Assembly: GCA_032718565.1 (NCBI GenBank)
Contig: JAVGVS010000241.1
Location: 17,501 to 81,500 of the forward strand
DNA length: 64,000 nucleotides
Direction of reading: 5' to 3'
DNA from: Distichodus sexfasciatus
Taxonomy: Eukaryota; Chordata; Actinopteri; Characiformes; Distichodontidae
The position numbers and the translations under genes were made by a program. The notes beneath the pieces were generated by a model. The model saw nothing but the letters and a program-made list of their open reading frames with translations. It was not told where the DNA came from and did not search any database. The stretch's first letter is position 1. Every line of letters starts with the position of its first letter. Positions 23,725 to 34,560 of the stretch are shown here, piece by piece.

Positions 23725-23784
23725 CTGTTGATATATATGTGATGACATGAAAACGTCCTATCATTCCATAGCACAGCTTTCATC

Positions 23785-24036
23785 AAATGTGACCCGATCT
23801 ACCGTAATGAGTCGGAAGTCGGCGTTCTATTTATTTAGATACGGGGCGAATATGTTGAAAAACATCACAAAAATATCGATTTTTCTTTTTTGGAGACCAG
23901 ATTAATTTTGAAGACCTTTTCTTTCATATAAGACCAAAAAAGAAAGATATTTTTGATGTTTTTCAACATAATCAGCCCGTATCTAAATAAATAGAGCGCC
24001 GACTTCCGACTCATTATGGCAGATCGGGTCACATTT
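23785..24036. mobile_element. Long-palindrome MITE (TGTGACCCGATCT)
   Basis: Two inverted arms of about 110 bp. AAATGTGACCCGATCTACCG at left faces GGCAGATCGGGTCACATTT at right, and ATTTATTTAGATACGG faces CCGTATCTAAATAAAT. A short spacer (about 23893-23920) separates them. A half copy is at 14571. Confidence 0.93.
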
Positions 24037-24049
24037 ATCTTGCAGTGTT

Positions 24050-24125
24050 GCAATATACAGATGGTCCCTGAGTTACCATGATTTGATGATTTTTCTATCT
24101 CACAATAACAATAGCGATATGACAA
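24050..24125. mobile_element. Transposon-end fragment
   Basis: CAGATGGTCCCTGAGTTACC and ACAATAACAATAGCGAT are inverted relatives of 18780-18870. Confidence 0.5.
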
Positions 24126-24139
24126 AAGTGCAAAAATAT

Positions 24140-24355
24140 TTAAAGTTTTGCACAGCAAACTTAGCAGCGTTATGTCTTACGATACTTTGGGCTGAAAGTA
24201 AGTTTGCTGAGCGTTTAGAAAACGACAATGATTGGTGAAAAATTGCAGTAACTGGTCGAAATTGCACGGCAGTAATGAATTTGGGGGAATTGACTGAATT
24301 TGCGTTAATAGTTGTGATTGCAACATCGCAAAATCCTGGAGGGTCTGGTTTAAAA
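24140..24355. mobile_element. CCAGGATTTTGC-type MITE fragment
   Basis: Shares AAAACGACAATGATTGG, GGCAGTAATGAATT and CGCAAAATCCTGGAG with 5905-6145. The left terminus is missing. Confidence 0.65.
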
Positions 24356-25179
24356 GAGTGTGACACACACACATACTGTAACTGGTTGCAGTGGGAGTGT
24401 TTTCTGTAGCGTTTTGTTGTTGCGTCTCAGCCATGCCACAGCGAGCTCTCAGTTCAGCAGAACTGTGCTTAACACCATCTGCTAGTCTCCCGCCTTAACC
24501 AGCAAAAAATCTGCTCGGATGGAGCGCCGTGACTCTAATCCTCCACGCTCTCACAGCGAGCACTTCGCCGCCGCCGACGTTCTAATGCTCAGGGGCTAAT
24601 TTGAATGCAGCCTAACTCCTAAATACGCCTAGCGGTGCTACTAACTTAACTACTTTTTTCAGCAGAGAAGCTACTTTTAAAATACTGTGGTTTTAAAAGC
24701 AAGTAACCTTCTAACTTACACAATAAAAATATATTTATTGTTCATATATATTGTTCTCTCTTCACAAAGATGGCTACTTTCTAGACTGTTCAAATCAAAT
24801 AATGACATGGGGCAGTTAGTTGTCTAAGAGTTAGGGAGTTGGCCCCATGTTTGGAGGGTACGTTGACCAGACGTCTTCTTTTCCCCGGACATTACCTCTT
24901 TTTTAAGACCAAAAAATGCATCCGGCCGGGATTCTAAAATCATTCTAAATTCAAAAATTTCATTGTCCCTCAGCCTCAAACATTCTTACGCTGGATGTAC
25001 GTTGCATTTCCCTGGGGCTTTCCAGAGCTTGCCCTTCCCTTACCCACTTCCACTCGCATTTCTTATAGCCTTACTGCCTCAATCGAGTGGAAGTGAGTAG
25101 GGGGAGTGTGAAGTACATAAGTGGATGAATTGCCATTCACCGAGTAAACTCGCATATCCCCCCATTTCACCCCCCCGTC
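24356..25179. other. Unique non-coding sequence
   Basis: 24530-24600 is GC-richer (CACTTCGCCGCCGCCGACG). No supported gene. Confidence 0.4.
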
Positions 25180-25262
25180 CTTCTTCACGGATGGGTCAAA
25201 TGCAGAGGTCTGGGGCAGTTGGTAGTATACCGGTTCATAATGACAAATAATCACTTTAATGC
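25180..25262 (+). mobile_element. Rearranged SINE-A
   Basis: The 3'-body phrase TTCACGGATGGGTCAAATGC comes before a head-like GGGGCAGTTGGTAGTATACC, then the tail GACAAATAATCACTTT. The order is not that of an intact element, so it is a chimera of two copies or an internal rearrangement. Confidence 0.72.
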
Positions 25263-25534
25263 TCTTTAAAGTCCTGCTGGCTCTCGTTGACAGTGTTGTG
25301 GAACTTTTAAATGGTAACTTTTCAAGCTGCATGCTACTTAATCAATAATCAAAACTAGCTAAGCCACAATCAATAAAATATAGTAGTTAGCTACACTACA
25401 AGCTACAGAGGAAAAGTAACTCACTACATCAAAGTTATTTAATCCAGTAATACTTCATATTTGTGCTGCAGGACACCTTTAAAGCTAATTAATATAAAAT
25501 GTGTGACATGTTGGTAAAAATAACATGAAAATCT

Positions 25535-25900
25535 TTTAAACAACGTAATACCAAATTGCAGCAAGATTTCAACTGCTGTTTTCAAACGTCGTCTGAAGAC
25601 ACACCTCTACAAAGAGTATCTAGGGGATTAATTTACCCCTTACTGTTTACGTTGTCTTACCCCTCAAGGGGGAAAAAAAGAAACCCACTAACAGGTATGT
25701 TTGTCTGTGAACTTTCGTTTTCTCTAACCCATTTTCATTAAAGTATACAACTTAGCCGGCGGTAACTTGGTTTAATCACAGTTGTTGATTTTAAACATAG
25801 CTTTACAGATCAAAGAACAGTCGTGGACTACAATGCACTGTTTTAAGTCGCTCGTGATAAGAGCCTCTGCTAAATTCTCTAAATGTAAATGTAAGATTTC
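25535..25900 (+). pseudogene. LINE 3' end: C-terminal reverse-transcriptase ORF remnant plus tail
   Basis: AAACGTCGTCTGAAGACACA reads KRRLKTHLYKEYLG, the C-terminal phrase common in fish non-LTR retrotransposon ORFs. A stop follows, then a 3' UTR and a tail AAGTCGCTCGTGATAAGAGCC with CTCTGCTAAATTCTC. 5'-truncated and non-functional. The tail resembles the SINE-B tail. Confidence 0.68.
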
Positions 25901-26002
25901 AATGACGTTTTGCAGATACAGATTGTTTTTGTTTTTAACTTGCGTAAGTTACACTTCAGTGTATAATTTCAGTATTTTCATTTTGATGCGTTTTGATAAT
26001 TA

Positions 26003-26339
26003 CACTCTTAAAAAAGATGTGTTAAATGGACACAAACTATCACAAATTGTGGGACGTTTCTTGTGTTAATTTGAACACATTCACTGTGTTAACACTTTTG
26101 ACACAGTGATAGTATCAGGAAAGATGTGTAAAGATGTATCATATTAAAACATGGGCTGTCCTTGGTTACACATATTGTGTTGAATGCTGTGAACAAATGC
26201 ACATTTTAAAACTACACATGACTATGTGTAAAAGATCTGACTTTTTCCAACACAATTTTATTAAACGTTAACATAAAGTGTCTAATCTAAAGTGCTAAAC
26301 ATGATGGTGTAATTTTTCTACACATTCGTTCTAAGAGTG
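26003..26339. mobile_element. Palindrome-ended MITE (CACTCTTA...TAAGAGTG)
   Basis: Left CACTCTTAAAAAAGATGTG and right CACATTCGTTCTAAGAGTG are inverted. Interior dominated by TGTGTTAA/AACACA words. Non-coding. Confidence 0.82.
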
Positions 26340-26652
26340 CACAGCCACAGATTCTTGCTTCCTTTTTTACCAGGATGGATTCCATCCTCCGACTCCATCT
26401 CTCAGCTGCCAAGAGCGCCGCGGTAGCCAATCAGATTCCACCTTGAAACCTTGGTGGCTGAAAATACCTGTCTTTTTCAAAAGGGACTTTCTTCAAAATA
26501 AACCTTCTATCGTACAGTGTAGCAGTTTATTATTCTAGTAAAAACAGTTCTAGACAAAAAGCTACCGACAAGTACCTCCACTACTGTTACCCTACTGAAA
26601 ACTGTTTGTACTTAGGTTAGCAGCATCCCCGATTTTAGCTGCTGTAGCTACT

Positions 26653-27260
26653 GAAGATGGCACTGATCAGAAATGTGGATCGGATATTGGTCAGGTTAAG
26701 ACTCAAATTGCTGGATCGGGTGTCAGTGGCATTGGTCCGATCTATGGAGTCGATCTGTAAAGAGTAGGTTTTTCTCCATACGCACAAATGATGCTGCATG
26801 TGAAGTGTTACTGCGGTAAAGTTGGTTTATTGTTGGACATTCACACTAATTCCTACATATTGATATGACAATGAGCAGAACAAGCAACGCAACACACTAC
26901 AACCCCAAAAACAAATCACATCATTATACTGTTTAACTTCCTTAACAACACCAGCTCTCACTCACGATCTCTGTGTTCATGATGATTTTAGCGCCGCAGG
27001 ATTAGGGACCGTCACTAAATTACACAACTGTGGTTAAACGAATAATTTTTGAGATCTTATTTTAATAATAAATAATTTAGCATATATATAGTACATATTT
27101 AAGTCAAGTATTTCCTTAAGTAGAACAGAATAATCTCAGTCATGTATTCAGACATTTTTATTATTTTATTATTTTCAGTTTTGTATCGTATCTGCAGATA
27201 TCCAAATTTACAGTATCGGTATCCTATCGGACATAAAGAAGTGGTATCGTGCCATGTTTA
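26653..27260 (-). mobile_element. Family C element, copy 2 (inverted)
   Basis: Starts GAAGATGGCACTGATC and ends GTGGTATCGTGCCATGTTT. CGCCGCAGGATTAGGGACCG is the reverse of the landmark in copy 1. Confidence 0.87.
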
Positions 27261-27940
27261 GTAGCTACTCCCCAAAACTCTGTTGAGGAGTGTGTGTGTG
27301 TGTGTGTATTCTGCTTCAGTATTTGCCTCATTCTGAGCAGTCACCGAGTCGGTCGTGGCTGTGAGCCGAGGGGAGAGCAGGTTTCATGTGTACCGTGTTT
27401 GTGTTTTGGGAGCGTATTTGTGGAGGATGAGTCACTACAGAGAGTTCGGGTTTGTATAAAAGCGCTTCTTTGGAGCGTAGAGAAAAATGCTGCATTTTTC
27501 CACCTCATATTCCTCAAGGCACAATGAGAAAAAGTAGTGTGTGTGTGTGTGTGTAAGAGTGTGTATTGCCTAGCCAAGGACGCTGGCTACGTGCACTCAC
27601 TTTTTACACATTGTTGCAAGACTTGAATTTTGAGTTTTCATTAAATAATTATGCCATTTTTTAAATGAATAATTTATTACTGAAAGGACATTTTGCAATA
27701 TTCAAATCCCTCCACATTTTGTATTGTGAGCAGTGAGTGTCTTCACCAGTCACAGACGTTTTTATTGTGAGTGTTCTGAGGATTTGTTGGTGTTTGTGTG
27801 ACATTAGCTGTGATTATTTTCTAGATCAGCTATCATGATCCACAGGGAGGCCAATCCAGCAGCATCATAACAGTCTTGTAATATTCTTACATGTAAAGAA
27901 GCAATTCATTACAGACCTAGTCGTGTCTCACTCTCCAGCA
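27261..27940. other. Unique sequence with short (TG)n runs
   Basis: (GT)n near 27293-27307 and 27536-27552. No supported gene. Confidence 0.4.
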
Positions 27941-27942
27941 TT

Positions 27943-28064
27943 CATTCATTCATTCATTATATGAATGAATCCCAACTGGGATCACGGGGGGACCAGAGCC
28001 TATCCCGGGAACTTAGGGCGCAAGGTGGGGAACAACCCTGGACAGGCGCCAACACACCGCAGGT
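27943..28064 (-). mobile_element. DANA-like SINE, reverse, truncated
   Basis: CATTCATTCATTATATGAATG tail, CAACTGGGATCACGGGG, CCTATCCCGGGAACTTAGGG and CAACACACCGCAGGT. Cut off by the insertion at 28073. Confidence 0.85.
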
Positions 28065-28072
28065 CACCCTGC

Positions 28073-28397
28073 TAGGGCTGGGTTCAAAAAAATCGATTCA
28101 CCGATCAATATCGATTCTCGTTCGAAAAATACGATATCGATGCGACCGCGCAAGGAGCACTATAAAAACATGAGACCGGCGAAACCATAACCAAATAGAG
28201 CCATGGCTAAAGCTGCTCCGCTCAAATCACCGTCGGGCCTAATTTGATAACCAAAACTAGCATTGACGCAAAGAAATCTCTAAATAAATCAATATTGAGT
28301 CGAGTCGAATCAAATCGAATCGAGAATTGAATCGGATCATGACCTTGTGAATTGGAATTGAATCGATTCAGGAAATCAGCAACGCTACCCAGCCCTA
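28073..28397. mobile_element. hAT-like MITE with 8-bp TSD
   Basis: TIRs TAGGGCTGGGT (28073-28083) and ACCCAGCCCTA (28387-28397) are perfect inverses. Flanks CACCCTGC and CACACTGC match at 7 of 8. The interior is rich in ATCGATTC/GAATCGA words. Inserted in or at the edge of a DANA-like SINE. Confidence 0.9.
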
Positions 28398-28443
28398 CAC
28401 ACTGCATACTTTATCACTTCATATCTTTGGAACTAATGTGGAG

Positions 28444-28894
28444 CAGAGGTCAACCAATATTGGTTTTTCAGGGCCGATATCGATACCAATTATTACTATT
28501 TTACGGGGCCGATAACCGATATTTGGAACCGACGTGCAAAAAAAGAGAAAATCTGTCAGAATTTTGAATTTTACAAACACCAAGCTGACCTGAAACTCTG
28601 CTCTATTCTCTTCTCCTTCTCAGAGCTGGACGCTGCGCTCCTGTGTGAGTGTGAGGCTTCAGCGTTGATTGGCTACTGCTCGTGTGACATATAGCCAATC
28701 AGAGACGGGACATTAAATGAAGCAGCGAGTCGAGAGCAAACGGCACAGAAACAAGAGACGGCAGCGGAGCCACAGTAGCGCACCTTGTAATTACTTAATA
28801 TCGGTGATGGTCAAAATTAAACAGCGATACCGATAATCGCCAAAATGCTTAATATCGGCTCCCGATAATTGTCCCTGCCGATATTCGGTCGACC
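28444..28894. mobile_element. hAT-like MITE (CAGAGGTCAACC...GGTCGACC)
   Basis: Left CAGAGGTCAACCAATATTGG and right CCGATATTCGGTCGACC are inverted. ATGTG occurs on both flanks, compatible with an eroded target duplication. Interior has many CGATAT words and no open frame. Confidence 0.8.
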
Positions 28895-29783
28895 CGATGT
28901 GATTTAATGTTCTTGTTACACATAGGTAATTATACCATGTGATTAAACTTTCATTTATTCTATTGCTGATTTTGCCTTGAAAATGGCATTAAAATTGCAT
29001 TAATGATTAATGCACCATATGCATTTTTTAACACCATTATATTCACGACATATTAGTTTTTACATCATATGTCACTACTTTAGGTCTCAGCTCTGGGTCA
29101 GATCACAGTTTCAGGTGCACATGACTAGGTTGTGATGCTCAGTCTCTCTGCCCGTGTTCTGCGTTGACCTACCTCCCCCTTAACTGTTTCCACAATTAAC
29201 TACTCTGACACTTTACCGTACAGCAGCTAGCCACTGAGCTGATAAATTACCAGCAGCCTTCTGGTGCAGATAACTCATCCCCGTGTCTGTTTGAGTGCTG
29301 CCGAGGTCCTGCAGAGCGAGGCTGTGATTTGTGGGTTGTGGCTGTAGGGGTCAGTCTCAGCACCGGGTCTACACTGAAAACCGCATTTATCTTCACTTCG
29401 GCTCACTGCTTTCACATCGGCTGCTGTCTGAGATACTGGAGAGAGACTCTTTTAACAACGGATAGTGTCACGAAGCAGCTTTACGGAATTCTGGCCTCAA
29501 TGAGTAGCTTAAGGTGGGAACGGAGAGGAAAATTCCCTTATAGTATTGAAGAACCAATACTCGAGAGAGACCTTGTGCTCTGCAAAGCATCAAATTGTGA
29601 GTCAGAGTAATAAAGGGCTTTGGAACAATACCCAAATAGACATTAGGGAACCACTTGAATCACCACACATTAGTTGCGCCCATCTGGATGCTGCGATGGC
29701 AGCCATTTCATGCCAGGTTTTGAGCTCACAGACGTTATTAAGTTGAGAATGGATGAGGGGAAATTTCACTTTGGTTTCAGAAA
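28895..29783. other. Unique non-coding sequence
   Basis: Open frame 29329-29610 shows no recognisable family. No repeat detected. Confidence 0.4.
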
Positions 29784-29970
29784 TGGTGGTGGTTTTGGAG
29801 ACTCACCTCTGGACCAAGAGGTCGTGGGTTGAAATCCAACCTCCAACACTACCATCACTGGGTCCCTGAGCAAGACCCTTAACCCCAAGTTGCTCCGGGG
29901 AGAGTGTTCCTGAAATTAGGAAATGGAAGTCGCTCTGGACAAGAGCATCTGCTAAATGCTTTAAATATAT
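29784..29970 (+). mobile_element. SINE-B copy
   Basis: CCTCTGGACCAAGAGGTCG, B-box-like GGTTGAAATCC, CCCTGAGCAAGACCC, tail GACAAGAGCATCTGCTAAATG. Confidence 0.87.
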
Positions 29971-30098
29971 TTCAAATGGAGAATTATTTAGGATATGAAG
30001 ATTACACCTCTCATCCAGTCAGGACCTCCCATTATGTCTTATCTTAAATTCCGTAATTCCTTTTTAGGACAGCGTCCACATTATGGAGCTCTCATTCA

Positions 30099-30345
30099 GG
30101 GGCAGTTAGTAGCGTAACGGTAATGGTAGTGTAAAGGTTAGGACCTTCAGCCCCATGATCGGAAGGTCGTAGTTTCGAATCACTGACCGGTAAAGTTTCC
30201 ACCGACGTACTCATGAGCACTGCTCCCCGGGCGCTGCCCTTGTCAGCTGCCCACTGCTCCTTTACAGATGGGTTAAATGTAGAGGGGACATTTCGTTGTG
30301 GTGCACTGTGTGCTGTATTCACAATGACAAATAATCACTCACTTA
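30099..30345 (+). mobile_element. SINE-A, near full length
   Basis: GGGGCAGTTAGTAGCGTAACG head, GTTTCGAATC B box, GTACTCATGAGCACTGCTCC (short internal deletion), tail GACAAATAATCACTCACTT. Confidence 0.9.
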
Positions 30346-30455
30346 TTATCTGACCGCTTAATCCAGCATGGGGTTGCGGGGACCAGAGCCTTTCCCAGGA
30401 TGTTGGGCACGAGGCGGGAACCAACCCTAGACGGATGCCAACACACCTTCTAACA
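30346..30455 (-). mobile_element. DANA-like SINE, reverse, truncated
   Basis: ATTATCTGACCGCTTAATCC, GGGGACCAGAGCC and GGATGCCAACACACC. It lies directly between two SINE-A pieces. Confidence 0.8.
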
Positions 30456-30545
30456 CATTGGTCAAGTGCAGAGGTCACATTTGGTTGTGGTGCACTGCGT
30501 GCTGTGCTGTGGTGTGTTCACAATGACAAATAATCAGTCACTTTC
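30456..30545 (+). mobile_element. SINE-A tail
   Basis: GGTCACATTTGGTTGTGGTGC through GACAAATAATCAGTCAC. Confidence 0.82.
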
Positions 30546-30911
30546 ACTATGGCTTCAGGACCTGCTTCACTTATACCAGGGTAAATTCCACCGGTGCTGG
30601 AGCTGCTCCAGTGTCAGTTCCAAACTGGAACTATTTCCATGTTTTTCCACCAAAAACATTTCAAGCTGGCACCACAACTTTGCTGGCTTGAGTCAAAACA
30701 ACCCGTGAAGTTATGAGAGGTGGCCGGAGTGAATGAGGCAACTCTAGAAAATAAAATATGGTGGAAAACAAGTCTGGAAATGAAATTCACTAGAAGTTAG
30801 AAAACACACGTAAAAAGTAAAATGTCGTATGCCGATATAAGGGAAGACCTGAAAGCTGACAGATTTGACCAATCAACCGAGCACATGATCAGCTCAAAAA
30901 ATAGTTATTAT

Positions 30912-31752
30912 CAGAGGTGGGCAAAGTAGCTAACTTCATTTCTTGAGTGAAAGTACAGATACCGCTAGTCAAATGTTACTCCAATACAAGTGAAGGCCGT
31001 ACAGTCAAATTTTTACTTAAGTTAAAGTTCTGAAGCACTTGTTTTTAAAAATACTTAAGTATTAAAAGTACATCTTATTTCACCACATTGCTGCATTATT
31101 GCAACAACACTTACAACACCTAATGTTGACTAGCTTGTAGAAGCTGTAGAATAAGGAACTGGTAGAATGTTACAAAATGAAACACAACCAGGACTGACAA
31201 AGAAAACAAGTCATTAGGGTTTTTTTTTTTTTAATTAACTGTAAGACTACACGCCCCCACAGAACATCATGGTAGTGTTCTGACCCAGCTCTGGCAGTGT
31301 GTGCACATATATATGTGAATGTTAATCAGGACGACAGTGCAATAGCTGTAAGTGCAGCCTGCTCAGAACATAATATCAACATTCCAACCTGCTGAAAACC
31401 CAGCTCTACACCTCTAGCTTCATGACTTTCCAACAGCAGCAATGTTTTAATCAAGACAGAAAACAGCAGAACTGTCTGAACTTGGTTTTATAGTGACAGT
31501 CTACAGGCGTGACGTCAACCTACTGATTACTGATACTGTCAGCTGTCAAACAACCAATCACGTTTTAGAAAAGTGGGAATAACATCCACTTAATCCACAG
31601 ACTTGAAAAGTACAGTATTTGTCTTTCAAATGCAGTAAAAGTGAAAGGCAAAAGTTTCCAAATAAAATACTACTCAAGTGAAGTACAGATATTCAACAAC
31701 TCTACTTAAATACAGTACTCAAGTAAATGTACTTAGTTACTGTCCACCTCTG
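30912..31752. mobile_element. hAT-like element (CAGAGGTGGGCAAAG)
   Basis: Left CAGAGGTGGGCAAAGTAGC and right TTAGTTACTGTCCACCTCTG are inverted. Subterminal AAGTAC/ACTTAAGT words resemble the 19148 element. A clean target duplication was not resolved. Confidence 0.82.
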
Positions 31753-31819
31753 ATTATTGATGTTAAACTTATTCAGCTGTGAAAAGATGTAGAATGAGCA
31801 GCGTTTAGATGTTTAAATA

Positions 31820-32403
31820 TGTCACCCTCCACAGAAAAACCAGTCGCTTGTTGCAGCGGAGGTTTCCGAGAAAAACAAGCGTTTATGTTGCGTGGGGTAA
31901 AATTTTGGATTTTTTGTTTTTAGTGTTTTGAAGCAGTGGAAGGTCATCCTAAAAACGTGACTTTCTTGAGGTGAGGAATTCAATTCCAGCAGAATGTTAA
32001 AAGTTTGTGTTTTGACCGCTCTACTTCAATATTTACGGTAAATCCACTGGTTGACTAGCGTGAAGATATTTCTCCGGAATCCATCTTCGTCTCCCGAGTT
32101 CAGTTAACCTAACGCAGGTAGGCTATCCGTGTGGCTGTGAATGCAGCGTAGGCTAGCGTAAATGCAAACGTAGCCGCGACCGCACCAAGCGTCTGTGAGT
32201 GCTACGGCGATAGTCAACTTCAAAGGCAGTTTTCTCCGTTTCTCACTTGGCGTGACAGGAGAAACCCGACTCCTTTGAATGTTGATATCTCAGTCATATG
32301 TCGTCCCATTCGTCCCATATAGGTATCGTTTTGAAGCTTGATTTATGCCCTTTCATGACAACATAATAACTCAAATTTGAAAATTTGCGACAAGCGACTG
32401 GTG
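31820..32403 (+). mobile_element. TGTGACCC-type element (family P), copy 1
   Basis: Starts TGTCACCCTCCACAG and shares the core GGTTGACTAGCGTGAAG, GTAGCCGCGACCGCACC, CACTTGGCGTGACAGG with copies at 35193 and 49128. The right terminus is lost after GCGACAAGCGACTGG. No open frame; probable non-autonomous DNA transposon. Confidence 0.87.
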
Positions 32404-33409
32404 CGGCAGCAGCGTCTGAAAACACAAGCTGGTTGTTATTAGTTTCCTATTTTACCATTGTCACAGGTGCTAGTGCAGTGGAAAAGTGCTAATAATGGTT
32501 TACTTTGGAACCAGGTCCTAATTTGAAGTCGGGCAACATTTCCATCAGTTCATTTCAACACTGTTGTGGAAAAGAAAGTAGAATTGTAGGTAAATATTAC
32601 AGAACACCAGCCAGATGTTGGAACACATTGTGAGCTTTTGAAAAATTCCTAAAAAGATTCATCCATTATTCATCATTTAAATCACATGACGCAGCACTTT
32701 ATTATATGTGAATGCAGACAGAAACTGTAAAGAAAGATGTTATGCAACAACCCTTTAAATATGCACACAAACACGTTTGCAAAATAGTGTTATTTGCTGT
32801 TCCTGCTCACTCATATTGTTACAGGATGTCTTTGGGACGAACTGTTTTCAGTTTCTCAGGGAACCAAAATTTTGCAGTTTCACGCTTATTATTTTTGGCC
32901 TAAATGGACCAACTAACCAGCCCGAAATTGGTCTCTCTCAAGTTTTGACCATACGCAAACCTGCCTCAGTGATTCCCTCCTCTCATGCAATTACTATCAA
33001 AAGAGATAAGCTCCGAACTGCGCTTTCATCGCTCTCTCTCTCTCTCTCTCTGGGGCAGTGCTTACGCAGGCAGCTTTGACTGAGAGCAGAGCTGTGGTCA
33101 TCAGCACATTCATATCTTTAATAAAGACACATTAAAAGGGCTGAGAGGTGCTGCTCAGCGAACATGACAAGCGTGACAGAACTGCTGTCACACTCAAATA
33201 CGTTACACTCTTCATTCTCATCAGTTCAGCAGCATGTCTCGTGGACTCCTGTCCTCTCCTGTCAAAATGTGAATACTCCTCACAGGCCTTTAAAACCTTG
33301 TACACAGGCCTTGTTGCATATTATCTACGTCCAGCGTGTAGATCAGAGGAGAAAAGCACAATGTCATGTAATTTCAATTCACTGCACTGTAAAATTGGTG
33401 CGTCATTCT
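32404..33409. other. Unique sequence with a short (CT)n
   Basis: (CT)n at about 33030-33050. Open frames 33148-33526 overlap each other and run into the SINE-B at 33410, so I do not call them. Confidence 0.4.
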
Positions 33410-33535
33410 TCAGATCACATGTCAGGTCTCGAGGTCTTGGGGTTAAGGGTCCCAATGATAGTAGTGCTGGAGGGAGGATTTAAACCCACCACCTCTTGGT
33501 CCAGAGTCAAGTTTCCTAACCACTAGACCACCACC
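33410..33535 (-). mobile_element. SINE-B, reverse copy
   Basis: CTTGGGGTTAAGGGTCCC, reversed B box GATTTAAACCCACC, CTCTTGGTCCAGAG, reversed head CTAACCACTAGACCACC. Confidence 0.87.
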
Positions 33536-33571
33536 ATAGCCTTTTCTGGAAAAGGATGTAAATAAATTCCG

Positions 33572-33791
33572 TTCGCCCCGGGTCGGAAGGTCACCGGTTC
33601 AAATCCCGGTACCACTGAGGTACTCATGAGCAAGGTACCATGGCCAAGCACTGCCCACCCCCCAGGCACTGCCCATGTCACCTGCCCACTGCTCCTTTAT
33701 GGATGGGTCAAACGCAGAGGTCACATTTGGTTGTGGTACAGTGTGTGCTGTGCTGCGCTGTGTTCACAATGACAAATTATCACTCACTTTC
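33572..33791 (+). mobile_element. SINE-A copy
   Basis: CCGGTTCAAATCCCGG B box, GGTACTCATGAGCAAGGTAC body, GACAAATTATCACTCACTTT tail. Head truncated. Confidence 0.9.
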
Positions 33792-34013
33792 GCCTTCCCT
33801 TTCGCCATGGTCAGAAGGTTGCTAGTTCATATCCCATAAACAGTAAAGACAACCCTGAGCATGACACCGACCCCAAACACCTTAACTAATGTGTTGTCAG
33901 TGTTCTGGTGCCAAACAACTAATATTGCAGCATTCTGCTGGGTGGCGTTTGAGATTTTACCCCTTTAGTCTCTATAAGTGTTTTGGGAATCTAGAAAGGT
34001 TGAATTATAATTA

Positions 34014-34249
34014 GAATGGCACTATTTTTGTGCCAACTTTATGAGTGCGCAGTGGAGCTTTCGCCAGCAAAATCTGCCTTCTGTACACGCTTAACTGTGA
34101 GTACGCACTCAACTCCGCTTTCACGCTCGTTCCTCTTGGTACTGCATTATAAATGTGGCCAAAACAGCCAATCACAGGCTTGGAGAAAGCTGATTGAATG
34201 ATTTTTTTGCTGACACGCTCACAATTTTGGCACAAATGTAACGCCATTC
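34014..34249. mobile_element. Palindrome-ended MITE (GAATGGC...GCCATTC)
   Basis: Left GAATGGCACTATTTTTGTGCC faces right GGCACAAATGTAACGCCATTC. Interior has GAGTGCGCAGTGGAG and CTGATTGAATG. Related sequence occurs near 55010-55210. Confidence 0.78.
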
Positions 34250-34474
34250 TATTTCGTGAGCTTTTCACCTCGACAAGAAATATCATCCCATTTTAACACC
34301 GTGAGATTTCGTGGCAGAAGACTTTGTCAGACCCCTACAAAAAACCCAAATTCAAGTACCAACATAGTAATGAAGATTCTAGAACATCCTGAACACACCA
34401 CAAAGGTGTTTGCCAGCTTGCTGTGTCATGACCTCTAGTTCCAGTCACACGTCTTAGGGCTAAAAACAATAAAT

Positions 34475-34560
34475 CAAGTTTACTGCTTTAGTCCAGGGCA
34501 CCGAGTTCATTTAATGCAATTAACTCAACCCTGATGCCCTGGACCAAAGCAGTAAACTTG
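34475..34560. repeat. 86-nt near-perfect hairpin
   Basis: Arms 34475-34500 and 34535-34560 pair at 25 of 26 positions (arm begins CAAGTTTACTGC). In one transcript sense the single mismatch could pair G-U. Inside the 34-nt loop, GAGTT and AACTC can pair again. Could be a tiny MITE or a pre-miRNA-like hairpin; not recognised as a known miRNA. Confidence 0.8.

Noticed and set aside
33148..33526. Two overlapping 111- and 120-codon open frames
   Set aside because: They overlap in different frames and run into a reverse SINE-B; no family signature.
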